In this document: positions 1 through 7,800 of the stretch, one piece after another
Layout: every line of letters begins with the position of its first letter
How positions within the stretch are numbered: the stretch's first letter is position 1
Made by a program: the position numbers and the translations under genes
Source of the DNA: a virus
DNA: 46,813 bases
Virus record (IMG/VR): IMGVR_UViG_3300025120_000103
Location: 1 to 46,813 of that record
Direction: 5' to 3' (one strand)
Notes under the pieces: model-generated
Told to the model about the DNA's origin: nothing
The model's database searches: none
The model's input: the letters and a program-made list of their open reading frames with translations, nothing else

Positions 1-25
1 GTGATGCTTACTGTGTGCCTCCTAC

Positions 26-54
26 TTGACAGTGGGGGGCATATGTGTTAGACT
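26..54 (+). promoter_or_regulatory. Possible sigma-70 promoter
   Basis: A perfect TTGACA (26-31) is followed after 17 bases by TAGACT (49-54), four of six matches to TATAAT. Cyanophage early genes use host sigma-70-type promoters, so the form is plausible. However, a start near 61 would run straight into the hairpin at 62-83, so this is either a chance match or a promoter for a very short RNA. Confidence 0.25.
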
Positions 55-61
55 ACAGAGT

Positions 62-83
62 AACACTGAGGGACAGTGTTTTT
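62..83 (+). terminator. Probable Rho-independent terminator
   Basis: AACACTG (62-68) pairs perfectly with CAGTGTT (74-80) around the loop AGGGA, and the stem runs into five Ts (79-83). An outer pair, AGACTA (50-55) with TAGTCT (83-88), extends the structure. It most likely ends an upstream plus-strand gene lying mostly outside the window. The outer pairing would compete with the U-run, so a structured RNA is an alternative. Confidence 0.5.
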
Positions 84-168
84 AGTCTGGGGATGATGTT
101 GTTGAGGTTGTGTAGCGACCCCCCCCTCGACGAAAAAGCACTAAGTCCCTAACCTACAAAAGTGTGTA

Positions 169-233
169 CCCCTGAGAGAAATAAAAAAAAATCCAATAAA
201 AAAAATACCCCCCATAGGATTTGCTCTCAGGGG
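169..233. repeat. 10-bp perfect inverted repeat, long loop
   Basis: CCCCTGAGAG (169-178) is the exact reverse complement of CTCTCAGGGG (224-233), with a 45-base, A-rich loop. The right arm can instead pair with a closer C-tract (ACCCCC at 207-212 with GGGGGT at 230-235), so two mutually exclusive hairpins are possible. Seen directly; function unknown. Confidence 0.6.
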
Positions 234-235
234 GT
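198..235 (-). terminator. Possible minus-strand terminator
   Basis: Read on the minus strand, ACCCCC (235-230) pairs with GGGGGT (212-207) and is followed by an A and eight Ts (205-198). This has the form of a Rho-independent terminator for leftward transcription. No minus-strand gene is visible to its right, so it would only act on antisense transcripts. Confidence 0.35.
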
Positions 236-252
236 CTTGACCGTTTAAGGTT

Positions 253-260
253 TTTAAATA
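253..260 (+). promoter_or_regulatory. T4-type late promoter candidate (TTTAAATA)
   Basis: Octamer close to the T4 late -10 element TATAAATA, 28 bases before the ATG of the 64 aa gene. It is weaker than the downstream copies, having TT in place of AT at positions 2-3. Confidence 0.4.
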
Positions 261-288
261 ACTGTAAGTAAACTGTGAGAAAGTATTA

Positions 289-483
289 ATGAATTACCAC
301 ATATATTTGAAGGGGGAGTGTATCTTACCTAATTTGAGTGAGGAAAAATTCAAACAGAACTGGGAGTGTTTGCAGGGGTTAGTGGGATTTATGAAGACTG
401 ATTATACTGCTGAGGATCTCTCATATGAGGAGGTAGAACCACTGGTGGAAAACCCTACCTATGGAGAGGGTAGCAGTTATTGA
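289..483 (+). CDS. Conserved small phage protein, 64 aa
   Basis: A 64-residue acidic protein starting MNYHIYLKG. It contains a short beta-like start, a central segment with EEKFKQNW and a DYTAEDLSYEE motif near residues 38-48. I recognise this as a small conserved hypothetical of T4-like marine phages, but its function is not known to me. It has no signal peptide, membrane segment or cysteine motif; the two cysteines (11, 27) are isolated. The start follows a weak purine stretch (GAGAAAG) and a late-promoter-like octamer, which suggests late expression with the next genes. The identification rests on remembered family resemblance; the coding call rests on length, start context and position. 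Confidence 0.75.
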   Translation: MNYHIYLKGECILPNLSEEKFKQNWECLQGLVGFMKTDYTAEDLSYEEVEPLVENPTYGEGSSY

Positions 484-489
484 CATCAG

Positions 490-497
490 ATTAAATA
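490..497 (+). promoter_or_regulatory. T4-type late promoter candidate (ATTAAATA)
   Basis: Octamer related to TATAAATA, 35 bases before the ATG at 532 and just after the stop of the 64 aa gene. It is identical to the octamer before the tail tube gene. Confidence 0.5.
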
Positions 498-531
498 AGA
501 TGTATAATTGAAGTGTAGTGAATTAACTATC

Positions 532-1314
532 ATGGCAAAAGGATTTACAGTAAAAGCAGCAGCGCCAAGGACAACAAAGAAGCCTGCTGAGGAGTGGGAT
601 TATGATGCAATCAAGGCAAGGATGAAAGGGAAGGCAATTGTCTTTTGTCTACCTGGAAGGGGATGTAGTTATGCATTCATGAAAAACTTTGTGCAGTTGT
701 GTTTTGATTTGGTGCAGAATGGCATGAGCATCCAGATCAGTCAGGATTACTCTTCTATGGTAAACTTTGCACGTTGTAAGTGTCTAGGTGCTAATGTATT
801 GCGTGGACCTGATCAAATTCCATGGGATGGTAAGTTACAGTATGATTATCAGTTGTGGATTGATAGTGATATTATCTTCAACACTGAGAAGTTCTGGCAG
901 TTATGTGATGTATCATTGAATGCAGAGGGCGAGGAGAAGGCAATTACTGCAGGTTGGTATAGTACAGAGGATGGGAGGACGACCTCTGTTGCACATTGGT
1001 TAGAAGAGGATGATTTTAGAAATAATGGTGGAGTGATGAATCATGAGATGGTAGATGGTATTAGTAAGCGTAAGAAGCCATTTACTGTTGACTATACTGG
1101 ATTTGGATGGGTAATGATTCAGAAGGGCGTCTTTGAGAATGAGGGTATGAAGTATCCATGGTTTGCTCCTAAGATGCAAGTCTTTGAGAGTGGAGCAGTA
1201 CAGGATATGTGTGGAGAGGATGTAAGTTTCTGTTTAGATGCAATTGAATCTGGATATGAGATTTGGTGTGATCCACGTATTCGTGTTGGTCATGAGAAAA
1301 TGCGTGTTATTTGA
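532..1314 (+). CDS. GT-A-fold glycosyltransferase-like protein
   Basis: A 260-residue protein. I chose the ATG at 532 (MAKGFTV) over an in-frame TTG at 508 because the extra eight residues precede a typical phage start and the spacing to the late promoter fits. Around residues 100-110 a WIDSDIIF segment gives a D-x-D motif, which in GT-A enzymes binds the metal and nucleotide sugar. Near the C-terminus GEDVSFC and a basic end with RIRVGHEK resemble the acceptor/catalytic-base region of family 2-like enzymes. The probable role is sugar transfer to a virion or host-surface component; substrate and target cannot be read from the sequence. No membrane segment is visible, so it is probably cytoplasmic. 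It is common in T4-like marine phages, usually as a hypothetical protein. Confidence 0.7.
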   Translation: MAKGFTVKAAAPRTTKKPAEEWDYDAIKARMKGKAIVFCLPGRGCSYAFMKNFVQLCFDLVQNGMSIQISQDYSSMVNFARCKCLGANVLRGPDQIPWDGKLQYDYQLWIDSDIIFNTEKFWQLCDVSLNAEGEEKAITAGWYSTEDGRTTSVAHWLEEDDFRNNGGVMNHEMVDGISKRKKPFTVDYTGFGWVMIQKGVFENEGMKYPWFAPKMQVFESGAVQDMCGEDVSFCLDAIESGYEIWCDPRIRVGHEKMRVI

Positions 1315-1327
1315 TTAGGAGATTATT

Positions 1328-1474
1328 ATGGCAAAAGTAAGAAAATCACTGTTGGGCAATATTTTCATTGAATCCCAACCCAAGAAAACAAGACAGGGTT
1401 CAGGGCAACATACAAAGTATGCTGCAACTAGCAGTAACTCTAAGAAGAAGCGATATAGAGGACAGGGCAGATAA
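1328..1474 (+). CDS. Small basic conserved protein, 48 aa
   Basis: ATG at 1328 with a good ribosome-binding site (TAGGAG at 1316-1321) encodes MAKVRKSLLGNIFIESQPKK and continues to a very basic C-terminus (SKKKRYRGQGR), ending at TAA 1472-1474. It is about one-third lysine, arginine and histidine and could bind nucleic acid. It sits 13 bases after the glycosyltransferase stop and directly before a strong terminator, so it is the last gene of that transcript. I recognise the sequence type from T4-like cyanophages; no function is known to me. A longer overlapping frame (1368-1565) runs through the terminator and is not real. Confidence 0.8.
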   Translation: MAKVRKSLLGNIFIESQPKKTRQGSGQHTKYAATSSNSKKKRYRGQGR

Positions 1475-1482
1475 GAATAATG

Positions 1483-1510
1483 AGAGGGGTATTGTTACCC
1501 CTCTTTTTTT
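1483..1510 (+). terminator. Strong Rho-independent terminator
   Basis: AGAGGGGTA (1483-1491) pairs perfectly with TACCCCTCT (1496-1504) around the four-base loop TTGT, followed by a T-run to 1510. It ends the transcript of the 48 aa gene. This is the clearest terminator in the window. Confidence 0.9.
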
Positions 1511-1520
1511 ATGGTATAGT
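1492..1520 (+). promoter_or_regulatory. Candidate sigma-70 promoter overlapping terminator
   Basis: TTGTTA (1492-1497) is followed after 17 bases by TATAGT (1515-1520), preceded by TG at 1512-1513 as in an extended -10. It would drive the 217 aa gene, whose ATG is at 1553. The -35 lies in the loop and right arm of the terminator hairpin, so the promoter follows directly on the terminator. No TATAAATA-like site precedes this gene. Confidence 0.45.
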
Positions 1521-1552
1521 ATTATGGCTAGCGGAAAAATCTCTATTTACTC

Positions 1553-2206
1553 ATGGCATATTTAAATCATAGTTTACCTGATTGGTCTTGTTATATTCGT
1601 AATGAGTTCTTATATAATCATAAGAAAGGACATGGTGAGGTGACTAAGTGCGATGTTCATAGTGTTGCTAGCATCGAGAAGCGAGTGCCTCTATTTGAAG
1701 CATTTTTAGAGAATGGTGTGAACTGGACTAGACGTCCTCTACATGCCTTCTGCTGGGACCCTGAGGCACCCATAGAACCATTGGAGGACATAATGTACTG
1801 GGACTGCTTTAGTCCTTATATTGATGTCCAGAAGCGTCATAGGTTATCTGGTCTTGAAGCAGAACTGATACGACCTGATGGTAAGAAAGTAAAGGGTAGT
1901 TATATGTGGACTTTAGATTGGAGTTGGGAGAATAAGGGAATACCTGATCTAAACTTTTCAGAGACACCAGAACATAAGTGTGCGCATTTGTTTAAGATGG
2001 ATAATGGTAATTATTATGCCTATCCTAATAATAGAATTATTTGGTATGATAATGCATGGGTATTCAATAGGATTGAAAAGAACCCTGGATTTGAGATTGA
2101 TACTACAGTGTATAGTGTAGAGAATAAGAGAAGGATTGAAACATCAGACCATTACATCTATGATATCAAAGACCTAGATAAAGAAAGAGGAACTATTAAT
2201 GACTGA
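1553..2206 (+). CDS. Conserved T4-like phage protein, 217 aa
   Basis: A 217-residue soluble protein rich in tryptophan, tyrosine and histidine. Conspicuous blocks are SCYIRNEFLYNHKKGHGE near the start, a W-D-C-F-S-P-Y segment near residue 85, a YMWTLDWSWENKG stretch near residue 120 and NYYAYPNNRIIWYDNAWVFN near residue 160. I recognise it as a conserved hypothetical of T4-like marine phages but know no function. No membrane segment, signal peptide or classic enzyme motif is visible. It follows a terminator and its own sigma-70-like promoter, so it may be expressed earlier than the virion genes. Its 3' end overlaps the next gene by 8 bases, suggesting translational coupling. Confidence 0.8.
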   Translation: MAYLNHSLPDWSCYIRNEFLYNHKKGHGEVTKCDVHSVASIEKRVPLFEAFLENGVNWTRRPLHAFCWDPEAPIEPLEDIMYWDCFSPYIDVQKRHRLSGLEAELIRPDGKKVKGSYMWTLDWSWENKGIPDLNFSETPEHKCAHLFKMDNGNYYAYPNNRIIWYDNAWVFNRIEKNPGFEIDTTVYSVENKRRIETSDHYIYDIKDLDKERGTIND

Positions 2207-2360
2207 ACCAAATCTATTAAGAGAGATTGCAAATGATGATAAAACTCCTAAAAATACTAAAAGATTGGTGGAAGATGGATTTTATGAGGCAACTGACTGT
2301 ACTGACCCTAATCATATCTGTACTTGTGGCAATGAACAGATAACACTTATTGAAGATTAG
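2199..2360 (+). CDS. Small conserved protein, 53 aa
   Basis: ATG at 2199 overlaps the end of the 217 aa gene (its TGA is at 2204-2206) and reads to TAG at 2358-2360. The product starts MTEPNLLREIANDDKTPKN and has three cysteines near the C-terminus (C34, C41, C43, as D-C-T-D-P then C-T-C-G). These could bind a metal with another ligand such as H39, but the set is incomplete for a standard zinc finger. It resembles a small protein found in other T4-like marine phages. Function unknown. The overlap points to coupled translation with the gene before. Confidence 0.7.
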   Translation: MTEPNLLREIANDDKTPKNTKRLVEDGFYEATDCTDPNHICTCGNEQITLIED

Positions 2361-2363
2361 TGG

Positions 2364-2371
2364 TCTAAATA
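2364..2371 (+). promoter_or_regulatory. T4-type late promoter candidate (TCTAAATA)
   Basis: Octamer just after the stop of the 53 aa gene and 27 bases before the gp25 start. The same octamer precedes the prohead core gene at the other end of the window. Confidence 0.6.
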
Positions 2372-2397
2372 GGTCAGAATTGTTGTAACATAATTAA

Positions 2398-2799
2398 GTG
2401 CCTCTAGAAAGAGTCAGTAAAGGTTTTAAGGATGTAAGTGCATCATTCCAGGTTAACCCTATCAACTATGATATTGTTACTATAAAGAATGAGAATGCCA
2501 TCAGTAGATCTATACGTAATTTAATTCTGACAATACCAGGTGAAAAACCATTTCAACCTGATATTGGATGTAGTGTGACTAGACTCTTATTTGAATCATT
2601 TGATAATTTAACTGCTAATCAAATTAGATCAGAAATTGAAAGAACAGTAGTAAATTATGAGCCTAGAGTAGATCTGCAGGGAGTTAAAGTTTCTGCAAAC
2701 CTTGATGCTCACGAATTTGATGTAGTCATTAAGTACATCATTATTGGTGCAAATGCACGTACACAACAATTAACATTTGCATTACAGCCCACTAGATAA
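2398..2799 (+). CDS. gp25: Baseplate wedge subunit gp25
   Basis: A 133-residue protein of the gp25 family (T4 gp25 is 132 aa). This lysozyme-like-fold baseplate protein joins gp6 and gp53 in the wedge near the tail tube. The conserved EKPFQPDIGCSVTRLLFE segment (about residues 49-66), with the family's characteristic P-x-x-G and L-F-E, supports the call. The start is GTG at 2398, and the protein has no internal methionine, so no ATG alternative exists. The stop directly abuts the gp6 ATG, and the gp25-gp6-gp7 order matches other T4-like marine phages. A late promoter-like octamer lies 27 bases upstream. Confidence 0.93.
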   Translation: MPLERVSKGFKDVSASFQVNPINYDIVTIKNENAISRSIRNLILTIPGEKPFQPDIGCSVTRLLFESFDNLTANQIRSEIERTVVNYEPRVDLQGVKVSANLDAHEFDVVIKYIIIGANARTQQLTFALQPTR

Positions 2800-4860
2800 A
2801 TGCCTCTAGTTAATTTTAGCGACTTAGAATTTAGTCAAATAAAAGATTCCATCAAGGATTACTTGCGTGCGAATTCAAATTTTACTGACTATGATTTTGA
2901 GGGATCTAACCTATCAACAATTATTGATACTTTAGCATACAACACTTATATTACCTCATACAATGCCAATATGGTAACTAATGAGGTATTCATTGATAGT
3001 GCTACCCTGAGGGAGAATGTAGTCTCTCTTGCAAGGAATATAGGGTATGTACCAAGATCAAAGAAAGCATCATATGCTAATGTAACCTTTACAGTAGATG
3101 CATCTGCTACAACAGCAGTTACTGTAACATTGAAAGCAGGGTCTGTAATGACCTCCACATCAACACAGACTAATAAATCAAAGAACTTTATATTCTCTAT
3201 TTTAAATGATATTACTGTCCCAGTTAATTCCAGTGGACAGGCAGTATTCAGTGATATAAAAATATGTGAAGGAACTTATATTACACAACCATATACTGTA
3301 GATGGTAGTAATCCAAATCAGAAGTTTATTTTACCTAATACTGGTATTGATACTGGACTACTTTCTGTTGTTATAAAGGATACTAAGGATTCTACAGTTA
3401 AAAAGAAGTTTACCTTATTTGATAGTTTATTTGATGTAAATGCATCTACAAGGGCATATTTCTTACAAGAGATTGGTAATGAGAACTATGAACTTCTATT
3501 TGGTGATGGTGTATTTGGTGAGAAGTTGCAAGATAAAAATTATATTGAAGCAAGTTATATTGTAACTAGTGGTCCTTCTGCCAATAGCATTGAAAGATTT
3601 AAGTTCATTGGCAATTTAGAATCTAATAATGGTGATATTATTAGTTCAAAGGTATCAGTCATTAGTACTGAACAAAAGTCTATTGGTGGTAAGAACATTG
3701 AATCTGTAGCATCTATCAAGAAATATGCTCCACAGATCTATGCATCACAAAATAGAGCAGTCACTGCTGCAGACTATGAAGCATTAATTCCTAAGATTTA
3801 TCCTGAAGCAGAGTCTGTATCTGCTTTTGGTGGTGAGGATCTTACTCCTCCCCTCTTTGGTAAAGTCTTTATTAGTATTAAACCATATAATGGTATCTTT
3901 CTTTCATCATCAATTAAGGAGAACCTACAAGCAGCAATCAAAAGATATTCAGTTGCTGGTATCTTGACTGAAATTGTTGACTTGAAATACCTTTATATTG
4001 AAGCAGATTCTGAGGTATACTATGATACTAACAATGCACCTTCTAAAACCTCAGTACAGGATACTGTAACTAAGAGTGTTGTAAGGTATTCTGACTCTAT
4101 TGAATTAAATAGTTTTGGTGCAAGATTTAAATATTCCAAATTTCAAAATATAATTGATAATAGTAGTGATGCTGTAACTTCAAACATCACTAATATCTCT
4201 ATGAGAAGGGATATGGCAGCACAGTTAAATACTTTTGCAGAGTATGAACTGTGTTTTGGAAATAGATTCCATCTTAAGAATCATGGTCATGGTGCTGTTT
4301 ATGATGGCACTTTAGTTGGATATAATATCAAATCATCTGGTTTCCAGGTGGCAGGTATCAATGGTACTGTTTACCTTGGTGACAAGGCAACAGGAGACCT
4401 TACAAGAGGTTCTCTGTTCCTGTTCAGGTTGAACTCTCCATCAGAACCAATTATTGTAAAACAGAACATTGGTACAATTGACTACAAGAAAGGTGAAATT
4501 AAATTAAACCCCATCAATATAATTAGTACACAGGTCAATAGGAACACACCACTAGTAGAGGTTTCTGCTGCTCCTTACTCAAATGATGTCATTGGTCTCC
4601 AAGATCTCTATCTGCAACTTGATGTAAATAATACAACAGTTGATGTTATTCAAGACAATATTGCATCTGGCAATGATGTCTCTGGTTCCAACTATATTGT
4701 ATCACCTAGTTACACTTCAAATGTATTGGTAAGAGGAACACCAGTTACGACAGTACCTGAACTCTCTACTACAAACATTACTACTACTAATCCTACTAGT
4801 AGACCTTCAACTAGTACATCATCATCTTCTTCATCTTCATCATCTTCCTCAGGCTACTAA
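2800..4860 (+). CDS. gp6: Baseplate wedge subunit gp6
   Basis: A 686-residue homologue of T4 gp6 (660 aa), the protein that forms the inner ring of the baseplate wedge (baseplate-J-like family). The N-terminal stretch with DYDFEGSNLSTIIDTLAYNT and NMVTNEVFIDSATLRENV (residues 28-72) is the typical family start. The core around residues 315-330 (QNRAVTAADYEALIPKIYPE) is the conserved J-type motif. The last ~20 residues are almost all serine and threonine, encoded by TCA/TCT/TCC repeats. The ATG immediately follows the gp25 stop with no obvious ribosome-binding site, so translational coupling is likely. Confidence 0.93.
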   Translation: MPLVNFSDLEFSQIKDSIKDYLRANSNFTDYDFEGSNLSTIIDTLAYNTYITSYNANMVTNEVFIDSATLRENVVSLARNIGYVPRSKKASYANVTFTVDASATTAVTVTLKAGSVMTSTSTQTNKSKNFIFSILNDITVPVNSSGQAVFSDIKICEGTYITQPYTVDGSNPNQKFILPNTGIDTGLLSVVIKDTKDSTVKKKFTLFDSLFDVNASTRAYFLQEIGNENYELLFGDGVFGEKLQDKNYIEASYIVTSGPSANSIERFKFIGNLESNNGDIISSKVSVISTEQKSIGGKNIESVASIKKYAPQIYASQNRAVTAADYEALIPKIYPEAESVSAFGGEDLTPPLFGKVFISIKPYNGIFLSSSIKENLQAAIKRYSVAGILTEIVDLKYLYIEADSEVYYDTNNAPSKTSVQDTVTKSVVRYSDSIELNSFGARFKYSKFQNIIDNSSDAVTSNITNISMRRDMAAQLNTFAEYELCFGNRFHLKNHGHGAVYDGTLVGYNIKSSGFQVAGINGTVYLGDKATGDLTRGSLFLFRLNSPSEPIIVKQNIGTIDYKKGEIKLNPINIISTQVNRNTPLVEVSAAPYSNDVIGLQDLYLQLDVNNTTVDVIQDNIASGNDVSGSNYIVSPSYTSNVLVRGTPVTTVPELSTTNITTTNPTSRPSTSTSSSSSSSSSSSGY
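4807..4853 (+). repeat. TCN trinucleotide tract encoding poly-serine tail of gp6
   Basis: A run of TCA, TCT and TCC codons (with some ACT/AGT/ACA at its left edge) encodes the serine-rich end of gp6. Such tracts can slip during replication, so length may vary among isolates. Confidence 0.7.
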
Positions 4861-4872
4861 TAAGAATTACAA

Positions 4873-7800
4873 ATGACAGTAGATAGAGTAAAATTACAGC
4901 AAATTGTTGCTAGTCAACTTCCTAGGTATGTTAGCGAAGACTTTCCTCTTCTAACAGATTTTTTAGAGCAGTACTATGTCTCTCTAGAATCACAAGGCGG
5001 TCCTTCAAACCTGATCAAAAATATTGATCAGTATGTGAAAGTTGATGAGTTAACTAATTTAGAGACTGAAACCACTCTAACTGAGGATATTGATTACTAT
5101 ACTAGAAGTGTAAAAGTAGAAAGTACTTATGGTTTTGTTGATACTGATGGTATTATCAAAATTGATGATGAGATTTTTCTCTATGAGACCAAAACACTTA
5201 CCTCTTTTGAAAACGTAAAGAGAGGATTTAGTGGAATTACTTCATATATTACTCCTGACAACCCTGACAGACTTACTTTTGAGACTACACAGAATCAATC
5301 TCACCAAACAGGGGCACATGTTCAGAACTTAAATGTTCTTTTTCTTCAACAATTCTTCAAAAAACTGAAAAAACAGGTAGTTCCTGGGTTTTCTGACAGA
5401 AATTTCTATACAGGATTGGATGAAAAGAACTTTATTTTCAATTCAGACAGTTTTTATGCCTCAAAAGGCACTGACCAGTCCTTTGAAATTCTCTTTAGGG
5501 CACTTTATGGCGAAGATGTAGAAGTAATTAAGCCATCTCAGTTCCTTTTGACGCCTTCTAATGCAAATTATAAGGTAACTAAGGACTTTGTTGTTGAGAA
5601 ATTGCAAGGTGATCCCCTTCAGTTACAAAATTTGACACTTTTCCAGCAATTGACTGGTGCTAGAGGTTCTGTTACTAATGTTCAACAGATCCCATATGAC
5701 AATTTTCAGTATTATCAGATAAGTATTGACTCTGGTTTCAATAGAGATAGTGATGTAACAGGTTCAATCTATGGTAAATTTGAGCCAGACCCCCAAACTA
5801 AGATTCTAAACCAAGTTGGAGCAGGTCAAACCTACCTTGATGTTGATTCTACAGTAGGTTTTCCACAAAGTGGTACTTTAGAAGTCGTTGATGTAGACTT
5901 AGAACTGCTTCGCTTGAAGTACGATGGAAAAACATCTACCCAATTCTTCAATGTAAGTGGTGTAGACAATGTGATTCTTAAAACTACTGACATTTCCCTT
6001 GATTCTTATGCATTTGCCTATGTTGGTATCCAAACTACAAAACAAGTTAAGGTTAGATTCACTGGTTCATTGAGTGATTTTGAGCAAAATGACAAAACTC
6101 ACTCATATAAGAAAGACGATACTATCCAATTAAGGTCTTTAGGTTATGAAGCACCTGGAAAGAAGAATAATAACTACTCTCTCAACATAAAAACCAACTG
6201 GCAAGTTAAAAAGACCACTTTATTGGATGCTAGTGCTTTCCAGTATGGGTTTGAGTTCTATAATACACATTTTTTACAAGAAGGATATAAAGTAGTCCTT
6301 GAAAATATTGATAAAACCATGTCTTTGCCTGGTATTATCTCTAGAATCCAATCTTCTAATGAAATTGTTGTAACTTTTCAGCAAAATTTCTTAACAACTG
6401 GTTCTTACACAATTGAAAACCAGACTTTAAAGGGAAATTCTATAAAATATCCATATTTGGAGAAATATACTGCAAATATTCAGAACACTTATGCAAAATA
6501 TGATGGTTCTACTCTTATTGCTTCAAATAGCATCCCTAAGTACAACAATTTGGAGACCAATCCATATGACAGAAGGATTGTTTTCAGTGCAACCTTACAA
6601 AGTACTGATATTTTAACATTACCTACTAATCAAACCACTATTCCTGACCACGCTTTCTATACAGGTGATGCATTATACTTAGAATCCAAAGGAGTTGGGT
6701 TTGAAGGTGTAGTATCAGGTGCATATTTCATCTATAGGGTAGATGAAAGTAGAATTAAACTTTCTAGGTCAAAAGCAGACCTTGCAAGAAAAATTTATAT
6801 CACTTTTAATGGTTCTGTAACAAATGCAGTTGTAACACTGCTTGATTTTTACCAAAAAGAGATTGCACCACAAGGAATTTATAGAGAAATTCCAAATCCA
6901 ATTAATGACAGTAAAAGATATATTACAAATGCTGGATTTAATGGAATTCTCAATAATGGTGTAGAAATTCTCAACTATAAATCTCAAAATAGTGTATATT
7001 ATGGAAATATTGAAGATTTCACCATTACTGCTGCTGGAAAAGGTTATGATGTCATCAATCCACCAGTTTTAATCATCCAAGATGATGTTGGTATTGGTGC
7101 AACTGGTGTTGTTAATGTAAAAGGACAACTTGAGAGACTTGATATCCTAGATAAAGGTCTTGGATACTATGAAGCACCATTTATCAGGATTTCTGGTGGT
7201 AATGGCACAGGTGCTGCAGCAGAAGCAAGGATGACTTCTATTAAGCATGAGAATTCATTCCTTGCTGATGGAACTTTAGAACAAACTAGACTTGATTTAA
7301 ATCAAATTTCATTTTCTAGTGACCACAAGTTCCTAGATGGTGAAAGTGTCATTTATCAACCAAGAAGTACAAAAGGAATTACTGGTTTAACCACTGATTC
7401 TGAATATTTCTGCTCTATTCATAGTCAGACAGCAATTAAACTTCATAATACAAAGACTGATGCTTTGGTTGGTATCAATACAGTTGATTTAATTGGATAT
7501 GGTGTAGGAACACAATTTATTGTAGCATCAGAACCCAAAAGTGTTGTCTCATCTGTCATTATTACCAATCCTGGTAAAAATTATGAGAGCAAGAAAAGAA
7601 CAATCCCACAGGCAGGCATTAACACTGCTCTAAACACTGTCAACATCAAAGGTCATGGTTATCAGTCCAAAGAGATTGTTAGATACAACCCTGGCAATCC
7701 TTTAATTGTTGGTCTTTCCAAAAAGACTGATTATTATGTTGTAAAAGTCACTGATGATGCATTCTCTCTGACTGAAGTTGGTATTGATACTATAGCTACT

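Larger units (their letters stand above)
1..288. other. Non-coding 5' region with structured elements
   Basis: No convincing gene is visible in either strand; all frames are interrupted. It holds a G6 tract (34-39), a C8 tract (119-126), a C6 tract (208-213), a G5 tract (230-234), two A-rich tracts (183-191, 198-205), a hairpin with a U-run (62-83), a 10-bp inverted repeat (169-178 with 224-233) and a late-promoter-like octamer (253-260). The tail of an upstream gene may reach position 29 (frame 3, TGA at 27-29) or 51 (frame 1, TAG at 49-51), but the fragment is too short to judge. Confidence 0.6.

Noticed and set aside
1-288. tRNA or CRISPR in the gene-free start
   Set aside because: No cloverleaf with a T-arm GTTCRA box and no regularly spaced repeats were found.
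508-531. TTG start eight codons upstream of the glycosyltransferase-like gene
   Set aside because: The ATG at 532 gives a typical phage N-terminus (MAKGF) and better spacing from the octamer at 490; the TTG has no ribosome-binding site.
1368-1565. 65-codon open frame overlapping the 48 aa gene
   Set aside because: It starts inside the 48 aa gene, reads through a strong terminator and has no ribosome-binding site; the 1328-1474 frame has one and a recognisable product.
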